Source: Chitinophaga pinensis (lineage in GTDB: Bacteria; Bacteroidota; Bacteroidia; UKL13-3). Taken from it: a stretch of DNA of 64,000 nucleotides. The DNA lies in NCBI GenBank assembly GCA_945898275.1, contig CAMDHZ010000003.1, positions 62,001-126,000 on the forward strand. The letters are read 5' to 3'. The stretch's first letter is position 1. Each line of letters starts with the position of its first letter. The notes under the pieces were generated by a model. That model was not told the DNA's origin. It ran no database searches and worked only from the letters and a program-made list of their open reading frames with translations. The translations under genes and the position numbers were made by a program. Shown here piece after piece: positions 18,470 to 27,082 of the stretch.

Positions 18470-19532
18470 AAGAATTCATATTGTATAATGTTCGCCATTG
18501 CTTTTCCCAAACCTCCCTGCTGTAATAATGATTAAGTAAATCGGCATTTTTACCTACATCTCTAGTGCCTAATTTATCAAATTCATTAGCTACAAGGGCA
18601 TTGTCAAAAACCTGAAATCCTCTATCCATAAAGCTTTTAAAAGAAGTAGTGGAATTGTTTACATAAACTTCTTTCCCGAGAGACAATAGGCTCAAGGTTA
18701 CACCCATTGCCTCTTGCCTTTTATGGTTAAAAATTGCAATGTCGATTGTATTTAAAAATGCTTTGTATTGATCCAATGACATAAAATTTTCTATTGGTAT
18801 AAAACGGTCACCAAACATTTCAAATCCAATTTGCTTAACCTTCAATTTATAGTCTTCATAAGGGCCATATGAAAGCGGGCAAAATATCTGAACATCTTCT
18901 TTATCTCTCAACCATTCAAATATTTCTTGGTGATGATTGCTAGGGTCTGTAGAGTGGCCAATTAAAATATTTAATTTAGACGTTTTCTTTGTTTCCCCAT
19001 ATTGTTCGGCAAATATGTTATCAACCACATTGCTAAGATAAACTGGATGATACAAAAATTTTGCATTTGAACCATAAAACTTATTTGCCAATTTTGAATC
19101 TCCTTCAATGTGGGTTAAATGAATTTTCACACCCCTTAAAACATATTTTCTTATTCGGTTCAACCAAATGGTTTTTTTATTAAGAGTTCTTCCGCTGTAA
19201 AGGTACAAATCTGTTCCCCCGTAAATTACCCAAACCAATTTATTCAAAGCAAAAGGAAAAAATAAGAAATAATGTAAAGCAGGTATTCCATGCATTACTA
19301 TTCTATCTGCTTTCCAAAACTGCTTAGCTACCTTAATCAGATTCATGAAAAAATGAATTTTAAACGGCGAACGAATAATAGAAACGGCCGCATCGGATGG
19401 GCTGATGACATCATTTTCACCTAAGATCAAAAAATGATGTTGGGTACTATCAAATATTTTATTTAATTGTTTTACCAAGGGAAGTGTAAACTTATCTCCT
19501 TGCATAAAATGAACTATGTAAGTACTTTTCAT
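18453..19532 (-). CDS. wecF: GT56 family 4-acetamido-4,6-dideoxygalactosyl (Fuc4NAc) transferase-like
   Basis: A 359-residue protein of the WecF/GT56 type. Recognisable marks are HFMQGDKFTLPLV near the N-terminus, WVIYGGTDLYLY, ILIGHSTDPSNHHQEIF in the middle, CPLSYGPYEDY, and FNHKRQEAMGVTLSLLSLG near the C-terminus. In Escherichia coli WecF transfers Fuc4NAc from dTDP-Fuc4NAc to lipid II of enterobacterial common antigen. A WecE-like aminotransferase and an acyltransferase two to three genes upstream could supply the donor, which supports the assignment. The acceptor here need not be the ECA lipid. It overlaps the previous gene by 4 bases. Confidence 0.85.
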   Translation of the reverse strand: MKSTYIVHFMQGDKFTLPLVKQLNKIFDSTQHHFLILGENDVISPSDAAVSIIRSPFKIHFFMNLIKVAKQFWKADRIVMHGIPALHYFLFFPFALNKLVWVIYGGTDLYLYSGRTLNKKTIWLNRIRKYVLRGVKIHLTHIEGDSKLANKFYGSNAKFLYHPVYLSNVVDNIFAEQYGETKKTSKLNILIGHSTDPSNHHQEIFEWLRDKEDVQIFCPLSYGPYEDYKLKVKQIGFEMFGDRFIPIENFMSLDQYKAFLNTIDIAIFNHKRQEAMGVTLSLLSLGKEVYVNNSTTSFKSFMDRGFQVFDNALVANEFDKLGTRDVGKNADLLNHYYSREVWEKQWRTLYNMNSFEQFT

Positions 19533-20614
19533 TCTTGCAACATTTTTGCAAAATGGTTTACAAAATTCTCCGCACTAAATTGATTTTCTAAAAAGAGGTC
19601 TTGAGCTTGTTTAGCCATTTGTTCCAATTCTTCTTTTGGCGTATCAATTAGCTTTAAAATTATTTGTTCGGCATCACTCATATCCCATTTTAAAGGGATA
19701 TACGTTTCATTCTTTAAATAAAAATTAGGGAAAGTTGTTAAGTGCTCCATTGTTGGCTTAATCAACACACTACCCGATTGAAAAATCTCAAAATCACGAT
19801 AACAAACTTCTCCCCAACCAAAAGGACTAAATGAAATTCGAGAACGTTGCATTTCACTTAAGTAGTCAGATTTATTAATAAAGCTTCCTGTTTTAATATT
19901 ATAGGTCGAACTAAACCTACTAAGTAGACTTAAAAGCGCAGCCCTTTGAAAAGAATAACGTGTGTCTTTAGAAATAGAACCTCTATAAGAGGTAAGCAAA
20001 TCTCTGTAAGAAAAAGGGCTTCTTGTCCTAAATTTATTGTAATAGTTTGATCCTAAAATTGCAGTACCAATAGGATAATACCCTGATAGTGGAAAGTACC
20101 GATAATCCACCATTCCAATGTTCCATGATAGTCTAAATTTATGCAATTGAGAGACATCAGTGGTGTAATACTTTATATTACTTGGAGTAGCACCTTCAGG
20201 AATCCAGCACATAAACCCTTTATCACCATTGTTAATTGTATAAAGATTCAAATCTTTATACAGTTGCTTTTTTAAATGGAGATCAACATATTGGGTCAAA
20301 ACCAAGCATTGGCTGCCTGTGCTATCAGAGCTATCAAATAACACCACACTACCAATTTTAGATTTTGCCTTTTGTAAAAAAGAAATAACTGGAGAAATAT
20401 CAATTGTCTGGTCTGTTGTATCAAAATAGCTATTGAAATATCTATATTCAACCCATAATTGGTCACAATTAAACAAATTCGAATGATTTTGATTATAAAA
20501 ATAATAAAAATCGAATCCATTAATTTTCAAAGCCTTTTCCCATTTAAACAATGGAAAAAAATCATTGAAGCCCCTAGCCCAAGACTTTTGATTTGTTAGA
20601 ATATGGATTTTCAA
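19529..20614 (-). CDS. Probable glycosyltransferase, exostosin/GT47-like
   Basis: A 361-residue protein if started at the TTG at 20614, which gives the usual glycosyltransferase opening MKIHILTNQKSW and sits 2 bases after the wecE stop; the ATG at 20647 adds 11 residues and overlaps wecE by 31 bases. The C-terminal half contains ISFSPFGWGEVCYRDFEIFQ followed by GSVLIKP, the arrangement seen in exostosin-like and other GT-B transferases where a conserved Glu contacts the donor. The last 30 residues are a helical tail. It sits between wecE-like and wecF-like genes. Family assignment is moderate; donor unknown. Confidence 0.68.
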   Translation of the reverse strand: MKIHILTNQKSWARGFNDFFPLFKWEKALKINGFDFYYFYNQNHSNLFNCDQLWVEYRYFNSYFDTTDQTIDISPVISFLQKAKSKIGSVVLFDSSDSTGSQCLVLTQYVDLHLKKQLYKDLNLYTINNGDKGFMCWIPEGATPSNIKYYTTDVSQLHKFRLSWNIGMVDYRYFPLSGYYPIGTAILGSNYYNKFRTRSPFSYRDLLTSYRGSISKDTRYSFQRAALLSLLSRFSSTYNIKTGSFINKSDYLSEMQRSRISFSPFGWGEVCYRDFEIFQSGSVLIKPTMEHLTTFPNFYLKNETYIPLKWDMSDAEQIILKLIDTPKEELEQMAKQAQDLFLENQFSAENFVNHFAKMLQE

Positions 20615-20616
20615 TT

Positions 20617-21756
20617 CTATTTGAGATAAGTAGTAATTAAACCACAAATTTTAGCAACTTGTTCCTCCTCTAATTCATAAAACATTGGCAGACGTAAAAG
20701 CGTGTTAGTGTAATGATCACTATAGGGTAAATTTCTGCCATCGTGTTTATTTTCATAGAATGCACTTTTATGTAAACTTAAGTAATGAAAAACAGAAAGT
20801 ATATTATTGGCCTTTAAGAATTCAATTAAAGCAGTTCTTGTTTCTAAATTTGGCAATAAAATATAGAACATATGGGCATTATTACTTGCAAAATCTGGAA
20901 GTGATGGAAGTATCAATTTCCCTTGGGCTTGCAAGTCTTCCAATTGATTAAAATATTGATGCCAAATTGATTTTCGTTTTGCTTGAATATCTTGTAAGTT
21001 TTCTAATTGGGCAAACAAGAAAGCAGCAATAATATCGGAAGGCAAAAAGGATGAACCTATGTCTACCCAATTGTATTTATCTACCTCGCCTCTAAAGAAG
21101 GCTGAGCGATTGGTTCCTTTTTCTCTAATAATTTCGGCACGTTCAATGAACCTTTCGTCGTTTATGGCCAATAATCCCCCTTCGCCACTCATAATGTTTT
21201 TCGTTTCATGAAATGAGAATGCAGCCAAATGACCAATAGAACCTAATGGTTTTTTCACACCATTCTTATCAGTATAAAAGGCATCAACTGCTTGAGCTGC
21301 ATCTTCAACTACAAACAAGTTATGTTTACTGGCAAGCTCCATTATAATATCCATATCACATGCAACACCGGCATAATGCACAGGCACAATGGCTTTTGTT
21401 TTTGGTGTTATAAGTACCTCAATGGAGCTTTCATCCATGCCTGGATGGTCTGTTCTGCTATCTGCAAAAACAATTATTGCTCCGCGCAATACAAAGGCAT
21501 TAGAGGTAGAAACAAAAGTGTAGGAAGGCATGATAACCTCATCTCCTGGCTGAATATCTAATAACAGGGCAGCCATCTCAAGAGCATCAGTGCAGGAAGT
21601 TGTTAGTAGCACTTTTTTGAACCCATAGTTTTGCTCGAACCATTGGTGGCATTTTTTTGTAAACACACCATCTCCACTAATTTTTCCAGACAAAACTGCT
21701 TGGTAAATGTAGTGGCCTTCTTTGCCAGTGAGGTAGGGTTTGTTAAAGGGAATCAT
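20617..21756 (-). CDS. wecE: dTDP-4-amino-4,6-dideoxygalactose transaminase
   Basis: A 379-residue DegT/DnrJ/EryC1-family PLP enzyme of the normal WecE length. Marks are FNKPYLTGKEGHYI at the N-terminus, TTSCTDALEMAALLL, EDAAQAVDA, and the PLP lysine K186 in FSFHETKNIMSGEGG, the wording typical of RffA/WecE. It makes dTDP-4-amino-4,6-dideoxygalactose from dTDP-4-keto-6-deoxyglucose. The RmlA and RmlB enzymes needed for the substrate are not in the window. The gene lies 9 bases after a hexapeptide acyltransferase gene that could N-acetylate the product. Confidence 0.92.
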   Translation of the reverse strand: MIPFNKPYLTGKEGHYIYQAVLSGKISGDGVFTKKCHQWFEQNYGFKKVLLTTSCTDALEMAALLLDIQPGDEVIMPSYTFVSTSNAFVLRGAIIVFADSRTDHPGMDESSIEVLITPKTKAIVPVHYAGVACDMDIIMELASKHNLFVVEDAAQAVDAFYTDKNGVKKPLGSIGHLAAFSFHETKNIMSGEGGLLAINDERFIERAEIIREKGTNRSAFFRGEVDKYNWVDIGSSFLPSDIIAAFLFAQLENLQDIQAKRKSIWHQYFNQLEDLQAQGKLILPSLPDFASNNAHMFYILLPNLETRTALIEFLKANNILSVFHYLSLHKSAFYENKHDGRNLPYSDHYTNTLLRLPMFYELEEEQVAKICGLITTYLK

Positions 21757-21765
21757 TTTGAATTA

Positions 21766-22551
21766 TTAATAAGGGACAAATTTTGCCTTTTCAGGCAAAA
21801 GGAACTTCATAAATTTTATTTCATCTTCAGACTGCCTTTTGGTATAATGACGATTCGAAACATCGAAAAAAGAAATATCAGTATCGTTAAAATCAATTTG
21901 GTCAGATGATTTTACAATTTTAATTTTATTGGAATTTATATTTGCTTGGCTTAAATATTCATTTAATTTTTCAAATTTTGTTTCTAAGCTTATGTCAATG
22001 AATTGGAAACCAATTTTATCAGAAATAGATTTAGCAGGCGAACCAGCGTAAATATGATTTTCTTCCATATCCTTAGTAACAACAGAACCTACCATCGCCA
22101 TAGATTTGTCCTTTGCTTTGATTGGTGATACAATGCAATGACCAACAAACCACACATCATTGCCAATTTCTAATGGTTTATCCATCAAAAACCTGCAACC
22201 TTCCAAAGTATCGCCAAATTTAATATGACTCCATAATTGGGAATGAGCTCCAATCCCACAATTATTGCCAATTGTAGTTCCTCCAATTGAATCGATTATG
22301 GTGTATTGACCTATCCAAGCATTATGACCAATCGAGCAAGGTTTATATCCATGAATATTCGTAGAATGCTGGATTTTGGAGTAATCACCAATTTCAAAAT
22401 CATCACAAATAATTTGCACATTTGCACCAATAAAACAGTTGTCTCCAATTTTAATTCTCTTTGCCTTTCCATTAACACCTCTTATGGAAGCACTTGGATC
22501 AATAAAAGAATTGATTCCAACTTCTAAATTTTCAGCTTGAATATTTATCAT
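21766..22551 (-). CDS. Left-handed beta-helix acyltransferase
   Basis: A 261-residue protein. Residues 1 to about 175 are a run of hexapeptide repeats of the LbH type (for example IKIGDNCFIGANVQII, IGHNAWIGQYTIID, TIGNNCGIGAH), ending in HIYAGSPAKSI, the standard end of the helix. A C-terminal extension of about 80 residues is charged and not recognisable. It directly precedes the WecE-like gene in transcription order, so N-acetylation of dTDP-Fuc4N is a good guess, replacing the GNAT-type WecD used by E. coli. O-acetylation of another sugar is the alternative. Confidence 0.8.
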   Translation of the reverse strand: MINIQAENLEVGINSFIDPSASIRGVNGKAKRIKIGDNCFIGANVQIICDDFEIGDYSKIQHSTNIHGYKPCSIGHNAWIGQYTIIDSIGGTTIGNNCGIGAHSQLWSHIKFGDTLEGCRFLMDKPLEIGNDVWFVGHCIVSPIKAKDKSMAMVGSVVTKDMEENHIYAGSPAKSISDKIGFQFIDISLETKFEKLNEYLSQANINSNKIKIVKSSDQIDFNDTDISFFDVSNRHYTKRQSEDEIKFMKFLLPEKAKFVPY

Positions 22552-23097
22552 ATTTTAAAATATAATTTAAGTTTTTATATAATAATCTCTAAAGTATCTA
22601 AAAAAAATTACAAATAATAAAGGATTATTCAATCTAGAATATTAAAGCATTAATATTAATTTGAAATTTTGTTATCCAAGGAATTCTAAACTACTTAAAT
22701 TCAATTGTCTTCTTTTTTAAATATTTTATCAATCATATAAATAGGCTTATTCTTTGCACCTTCAGTGGTTTTGCCCAAATATAAAACTCTGACACATAAA
22801 AAGGAGACTATCATACCTGATAGGAACAAAATAACAATTATAAACTTGCAAATCTAGTTACCAAAATATTACCAAATAGATAACTGCAAAATTGAAAATC
22901 TATAAAAACTACATCAATATTTAAATAACAATGCCTGTTTTGACTACAAATTTTTGGTGTCTATCTGAGTAAGAAAAGTAGCATCCATGGTCAAAATGAC
23001 TTGATTCAATTTCAGAAAATAAAATCGTAATTTAGAAAATATTCAAAATAAATGAAAGTCTGATAAAAACTACATATGAACTATGTAAAACAAAAAC
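22552..23097. other. 546-base gap without an intact gene
   Basis: This is the only stretch over 300 bases without a recognisable gene. It is very AT-rich, has stops in all frames, and separates the GT10 gene from the acyltransferase gene downstream. A 13-base word (ATAAAAACTACAT) occurs twice, at about 22902 and 23063. A 50-codon open stretch at 22701-22853 looks like the end of a membrane protein and is listed separately. A promoter or a recombination scar are both possible; I see no clear terminator or promoter. Confidence 0.6.
22701..22853 (-). pseudogene. Possible remnant of a membrane protein C-terminus
   Basis: On the minus strand 50 codons are open between an in-frame TAG (22854-22856) and a TGA at 22701-22703. 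The translation has a hydrophobic helix (FIIVILFLSGMIVSFLCV) followed by a positively charged tail ending in MIDKIFKKEDN, the look of a real membrane protein end. There is no good start: the only ATG would leave 37 residues. I read it as a decayed remnant of a lost gene, or less likely a small membrane protein with an alternative start. I do not recognise the family. Confidence 0.25.
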
Positions 23098-24111
23098 CTA
23101 ATTATAAACTTTCTTTTTTATTTTCAAAAAATAAGACAAATCTGCAAGGGCCGCTTTCCAACGATTAATATTTTTTTGCCTTTTTCTCAATAATACCATT
23201 TGCTTTAATTCTTCTAAATAAACTTGATTAAAACCGAATAATGGGGCCCTTTTGAAAGTTTGTATTTCTCGGTTAAAAATATTTTCGAAAAAGCTCTTTA
23301 ATTCAACCTCCCAATCAAAATCTAATTGACGCTTTGTAAGATTAGGTTGTGATAGTTTTTCGAGATAAGCTGCATCATCCAAATCCAAATGTATAATTTC
23401 TTCAATGGTTTCTTTTATTGCATCAGGGCCTTTCATCCAAATGAAGGAATCTGAATTAAAATCTCTATCAACTAATGGATTACCATAATAAATAGGTATG
23501 CTATTTACAACCATTGGTTCAAATATTTTTTCTGTGGTATACCCTTCACATACTGAATTTTCAAAGGCAATTGTAAATTTATAATCCTGAATGAAATCAA
23601 GCTTTTTATTAATGTTGTATCCAATATTGTTTAAATACTTACCACCTGAATCAACCTTTTTATATAAAGATAACTTTTCAAAAAACTCTCTTCTAATGGG
23701 ATCTGCAGTTACCGAGTTAGAATAAACAAAATTGCAAAAGCGTCGATTTAATAAAAACTTAGAATCCTGAAGCACTTTATTTTTAACTTTATTGAATCCA
23801 TCAGGAATAAAATTATAACCATAGATAAAATAAAGTGGAAATCTAAAATAACGGTCATCAAAATTCAAATGATGAAATCCAATAGCATAATCTGTTAAAT
23901 TGAAATCGGGGACCATATTTTCTCCAACAAATTGAATTTTTATACAGCTATTGAAACGAAGGTTTTCGTACCCGTAATTTGAGAAAAAGCAATAATCTGG
24001 ATTATTACTTACTTCTACTTCATAATACCTCTTTAAAAAAATGATAAAGAAATTATCACTAGGATTAAATCCTTCCCAAAAATCTACGAAGCATACTTTT
24101 AATCTTTTCAC
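23098..24111 (-). CDS. GT10 family fucosyltransferase
   Basis: A 337-residue protein with the donor-binding signature of alpha-1,3/4-fucosyltransferases (GT10): YKFTIAFENSVCEGYTTEKI followed by FEPMVVNSIPIYYGNP. The upstream segment RFPLYFIYGY also fits. It would transfer L-fucose, or a related 6-deoxysugar, from GDP-fucose to a GlcNAc or similar residue, as Helicobacter pylori does on Lewis antigens. No GDP-fucose synthesis genes (gmd, fcl) are in the window. The gene is unusual in having gaps on both sides (142 and 546 bases), unlike its tightly packed neighbours, suggesting separate acquisition. Confidence 0.88.
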   Translation of the reverse strand: MKRLKVCFVDFWEGFNPSDNFFIIFLKRYYEVEVSNNPDYCFFSNYGYENLRFNSCIKIQFVGENMVPDFNLTDYAIGFHHLNFDDRYFRFPLYFIYGYNFIPDGFNKVKNKVLQDSKFLLNRRFCNFVYSNSVTADPIRREFFEKLSLYKKVDSGGKYLNNIGYNINKKLDFIQDYKFTIAFENSVCEGYTTEKIFEPMVVNSIPIYYGNPLVDRDFNSDSFIWMKGPDAIKETIEEIIHLDLDDAAYLEKLSQPNLTKRQLDFDWEVELKSFFENIFNREIQTFKRAPLFGFNQVYLEELKQMVLLRKRQKNINRWKAALADLSYFLKIKKKVYN

Positions 24112-24179
24112 AGGATTGTATTAGTATTTTTTACCATAAACTTTGCAATGCTACATAAAATAGAACTTAATTGCTATTA

Positions 24180-24209
24180 TAATAGGATTAAATTGATTGA
24201 ATCCTATTA
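24180..24209. other. 10-bp inverted repeat upstream of the GT10 gene
   Basis: TAATAGGATT at 24180-24189 and its exact reverse complement at 24200-24209 flank a 10-base loop. It lies in the 142-base gap between the GT2 gene (24254-25174) and the start of the GT10 gene. There is no U-run after the stem on the minus strand. It could be a weak internal terminator, an operator or an RNA processing site. Confidence 0.4.
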
Positions 24210-24253
24210 AATTCTGGAACTACTATTTCAATTGAGGATTACTATCTTTTAAA

Positions 24254-25174
24254 TTAAAATTTCTTAATGATGTAAAATGGATTAAGATAAAAAAAAAACA
24301 ATTTGTACAAAGCAATTGAAAAAATATTCTTTTTATTCAAGCCAAAAAAATCAAAAGATTGCTGTAAAAAGAAAATAAAATATTCATTAGCTATGTCTAA
24401 CTTACTAAGATATTGAAATACAAAAAGCTTTCTAACTTGAAAATTGGTACGATATGAAATTTGAAATAGCGTTGCTTCTCCAGAGTTACTAAGTGATTTT
24501 TCATGGGCACGATATCCGACAGTTACTTTATCAAAAAAATACAATTTTTCACCAGATTTGGTTAACTTCAACCACATTGGGTAATCTTCAATAAGTCTGT
24601 TTTGTTCATCGTACCCTCCAATTTTAATAATAGCTTCTTTTTTGAAGAAAAATGAAGGCGTAAATTTAATTCTATCTGAAACAAGCAGCATTTTAAACTG
24701 GGATTCGGCGCTAATCTCTTCGCCCATGAATTGGACAGGGAAAACATCTGGTGAAACTCGAATTAGGTTTATCTTTTGAAAATCATTTTTATATACTTCA
24801 ACTTTACTAAAAATTATGTTTGCCTTAGGGTTTTCTAAAACAAAATTCAGGTTCTCCTCTAAGCATTTAGGAAATAGTATATCATCGCCTGCAATCATTT
24901 TTATATATTCACTTTGACAGGCCTTTAGCATTCTATTACAATTAGCAGATATTCCAGTATTTTTAGTAACTTTTAGCAATTGAATGCTGTCAAAGCGCTT
25001 TTTTACATCAGTCCTATCAATCCAACTTTCAACTACTTCAATTGTATTGTCTGTAGAAAAGTCATCAGAAATAATTAATTCAATCTCCTGATGTGATTGA
25101 TTAAAAACACTTTCAAGTGTCTCAATAACATATTGACTCGAATTGTAAGTGGTAACAGCAACACAGATCTTCAT
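24254..25174 (-). CDS. GT2 family glycosyltransferase
   Basis: A 306-residue GT-A transferase. Marks are ICVAVTTYNSSQYVIETLES at the start, IELIISDDFSTDNT, and IKMIAGDDILFP, where the DD pair is the metal-binding site. The C-terminal end is hydrophobic. A ten-adenine run at 24289-24298 (ten Ts in the coding strand) lies about 12 codons before the stop, where slippage would change only the last residues. It is the third of three consecutive GT2 genes in transcription order. Confidence 0.87.
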   Translation of the reverse strand: MKICVAVTTYNSSQYVIETLESVFNQSHQEIELIISDDFSTDNTIEVVESWIDRTDVKKRFDSIQLLKVTKNTGISANCNRMLKACQSEYIKMIAGDDILFPKCLEENLNFVLENPKANIIFSKVEVYKNDFQKINLIRVSPDVFPVQFMGEEISAESQFKMLLVSDRIKFTPSFFFKKEAIIKIGGYDEQNRLIEDYPMWLKLTKSGEKLYFFDKVTVGYRAHEKSLSNSGEATLFQISYRTNFQVRKLFVFQYLSKLDIANEYFIFFLQQSFDFFGLNKKNIFSIALYKLFFFYLNPFYIIKKF

Positions 25175-25196
25175 ACTAATTTTTACTTTTCTAATT

Positions 25197-26150
25197 TTAA
25201 AAATCCTTTAACTTAGTCCAACCATTAGGTAATTTCAAAAGTTTAACTCCTGTTATTATATATAACATCAACAAATCTCTTTTTAAATCCCACCTTTTAA
25301 CAAATCCAAATATTGTAAATGGGAATTTTATTAATATGATTAACACTGTTTTAATTTTAGCAAAAAGGTTAGCATACTTTACCCAATATAATTTATGGTA
25401 AAATTCAACAACCTCTTTATGCTGCTTAAACCCCTCAAACAAACTATTTCGATAGGATTCACTTAGTCTTTCTGATGGAATAAAATGTTTAAATACCAAT
25501 TCCTTTGTATAAAAAAGCTCAAATCCCATTAATTTAAATCTCAAGCAAATTTCTGTGTCACCTCCAGAACTTAATTGATTACCTACTCTATCCAATAATA
25601 AGCTAGGTAAATTATCAAATGCTTTCAAAAATAAAGACCTTCTCAAAATCATGCCTGCACCTGTAAGGTAATTATTTTCATTCAGTTTACCTGTTGGGGT
25701 TTTGGAATCACCAATAGCATATCCTCCTTTATATTCTTCAAACCAATCTGGCAAAACTATTTCAGCTTCTGCTTCACCAAATCCGCCAAGTGCGCCAATC
25801 TTGACATCTTTATTCATAACAAAATCTCCAATTTGTAAATAATTTTCCGATAGCCAATTATCGTCATCACAAAAGACAAGTATTTCATAATTTGAAGCTA
25901 AAGCTCCACTAAACCTTGCATTGCTTAATCCTTGTTTGGGCTCAGATAAAACCCTTAATGGAAAAGGTGCGCCTAATTCAAGCCATTTTTTTTCTGCAAT
26001 TTGTACTGTTTCATCTTTAGAATTGTTATCCACCAAAATAATTTCAACAAATAGTCCTTTTATATTTTGTTTTGCTAAATAGATCAAGGTCTGAGCAATT
26101 CTTGCCTCGCTATTATAACAACAAACAATTATTGAAATCCCCTTATTCAA
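25197..26150 (-). CDS. GT2 family glycosyltransferase
   Basis: A 317-residue GT-A transferase with ISIIVCCYNSEARIAQTL at the N-terminus, IILVDNNSKDETVQ, and VFCDDDNWLS as the metal-binding segment. GGDTEICLRFKLMGFELFY in the second half is the conserved acceptor-side motif of many GT2 proteins (ED-like region). It starts 2 bases after the stop of the preceding GT2 gene. Sugar specificity cannot be read from sequence. Confidence 0.88.
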   Translation of the reverse strand: MNKGISIIVCCYNSEARIAQTLIYLAKQNIKGLFVEIILVDNNSKDETVQIAEKKWLELGAPFPLRVLSEPKQGLSNARFSGALASNYEILVFCDDDNWLSENYLQIGDFVMNKDVKIGALGGFGEAEAEIVLPDWFEEYKGGYAIGDSKTPTGKLNENNYLTGAGMILRRSLFLKAFDNLPSLLLDRVGNQLSSGGDTEICLRFKLMGFELFYTKELVFKHFIPSERLSESYRNSLFEGFKQHKEVVEFYHKLYWVKYANLFAKIKTVLIILIKFPFTIFGFVKRWDLKRDLLMLYIITGVKLLKLPNGWTKLKDF

Positions 26151-26152
26151 TC

Positions 26153-27082
26153 CTAAATTTCTTTAAACTTATTGAGACGAAATTTAACTCTTTGCCAAAT
26201 TGCAGATTCAAACTTCCAACTTAAACACTCCAACCAATTTAACTCACTCTTATATGAGGCTAAGGCTTCAGCCTTTAAGGATGGCTCATAGATTTGGTCA
26301 GCAATAAGTGGCAATTTGAGATACAAAACATGACGCATTTTTTTTGAACTGATAATGTTTCTATCCTGCAGTTCTTTCAGCAAAATTTTATATTCCTTAA
26401 AATACAAACCTGATTGATAAGATTTCCCGGAAAGGTCTTTATCATGGTTTCTAAAATAATTTAAGAGCTTGCCAACATAGGCAACCTTTGCATTTTTAGC
26501 CAGTAATATCCAAAAAAGCCAATCGCCACAAAATGAAAAAGATTTAATGATATCGGTTTCTTTTGTAATAAATTTTTTATTGAATACGGCCATGCTTGCA
26601 TTGTAAATTGCATTGCCTTTAACCATCTTTTCATTAATAAAGTCGACTCCCTTCCATTTATCAATTGAATCTGTGTTAGGAGAGGTCCACAAAGTATTTC
26701 CAATTGCATCAATTGAATAAGACCCTGTGTAAACTAAACCTAGTTCATTATCGCTATCAAAAACTTGCATTACTTTTTCTAAAAAATCAGTCTCACAAAA
26801 GTCATCACTTTCTGCTATCCAAACATAATTCCCTTTGGCCAAAGCTATACCTTTAAACCATTGAGAAAAAACAGAACCGCTATTTCTGTCATTCAAAACT
26901 ACATGGCTAACTTTAGGATGATTGGCATATTGATTTATTATTTCGCGACTATTATCCAATGAGGCATCATCTAAAAGGACCACTTCAAAATTTTGGTAGG
27001 TTTGACCCAAAACAGAGTCGATTCTTTGGTTTAAGAATTGGCTATGATTAAAATTTGGAATGATGATACTAACTAAGTTCAA
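26153..27082 (-). CDS. GT2 family glycosyltransferase (TTG start preferred)
   Basis: A GT-A transferase with LVSIIIPNFNHSQFL, VVLLDDASLDNS and WIAESDDFCE (metal site). With the TTG at 27082 the protein is 309 residues and begins MNLVSIIIPNFN, and the start overlaps the preceding stop as TTGA, a common coupled arrangement. The ATG at 27136 would add 18 residues of no obvious fold and a 58-base overlap with the WbsX-like gene. I therefore prefer the TTG. It belongs to a run of three GT2 genes after the two WbsX-like genes. Confidence 0.85.
   Translation of the reverse strand: MNLVSIIIPNFNHSQFLNQRIDSVLGQTYQNFEVVLLDDASLDNSREIINQYANHPKVSHVVLNDRNSGSVFSQWFKGIALAKGNYVWIAESDDFCETDFLEKVMQVFDSDNELGLVYTGSYSIDAIGNTLWTSPNTDSIDKWKGVDFINEKMVKGNAIYNASMAVFNKKFITKETDIIKSFSFCGDWLFWILLAKNAKVAYVGKLLNYFRNHDKDLSGKSYQSGLYFKEYKILLKELQDRNIISSKKMRHVLYLKLPLIADQIYEPSLKAEALASYKSELNWLECLSWKFESAIWQRVKFRLNKFKEI

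Noticed and set aside
20296-20520. Minus-strand small hydrophobic open frame inside the GT47-like gene
   Set aside because: Shadow frame in AT-rich coding sequence; the main frame has clear glycosyltransferase features.
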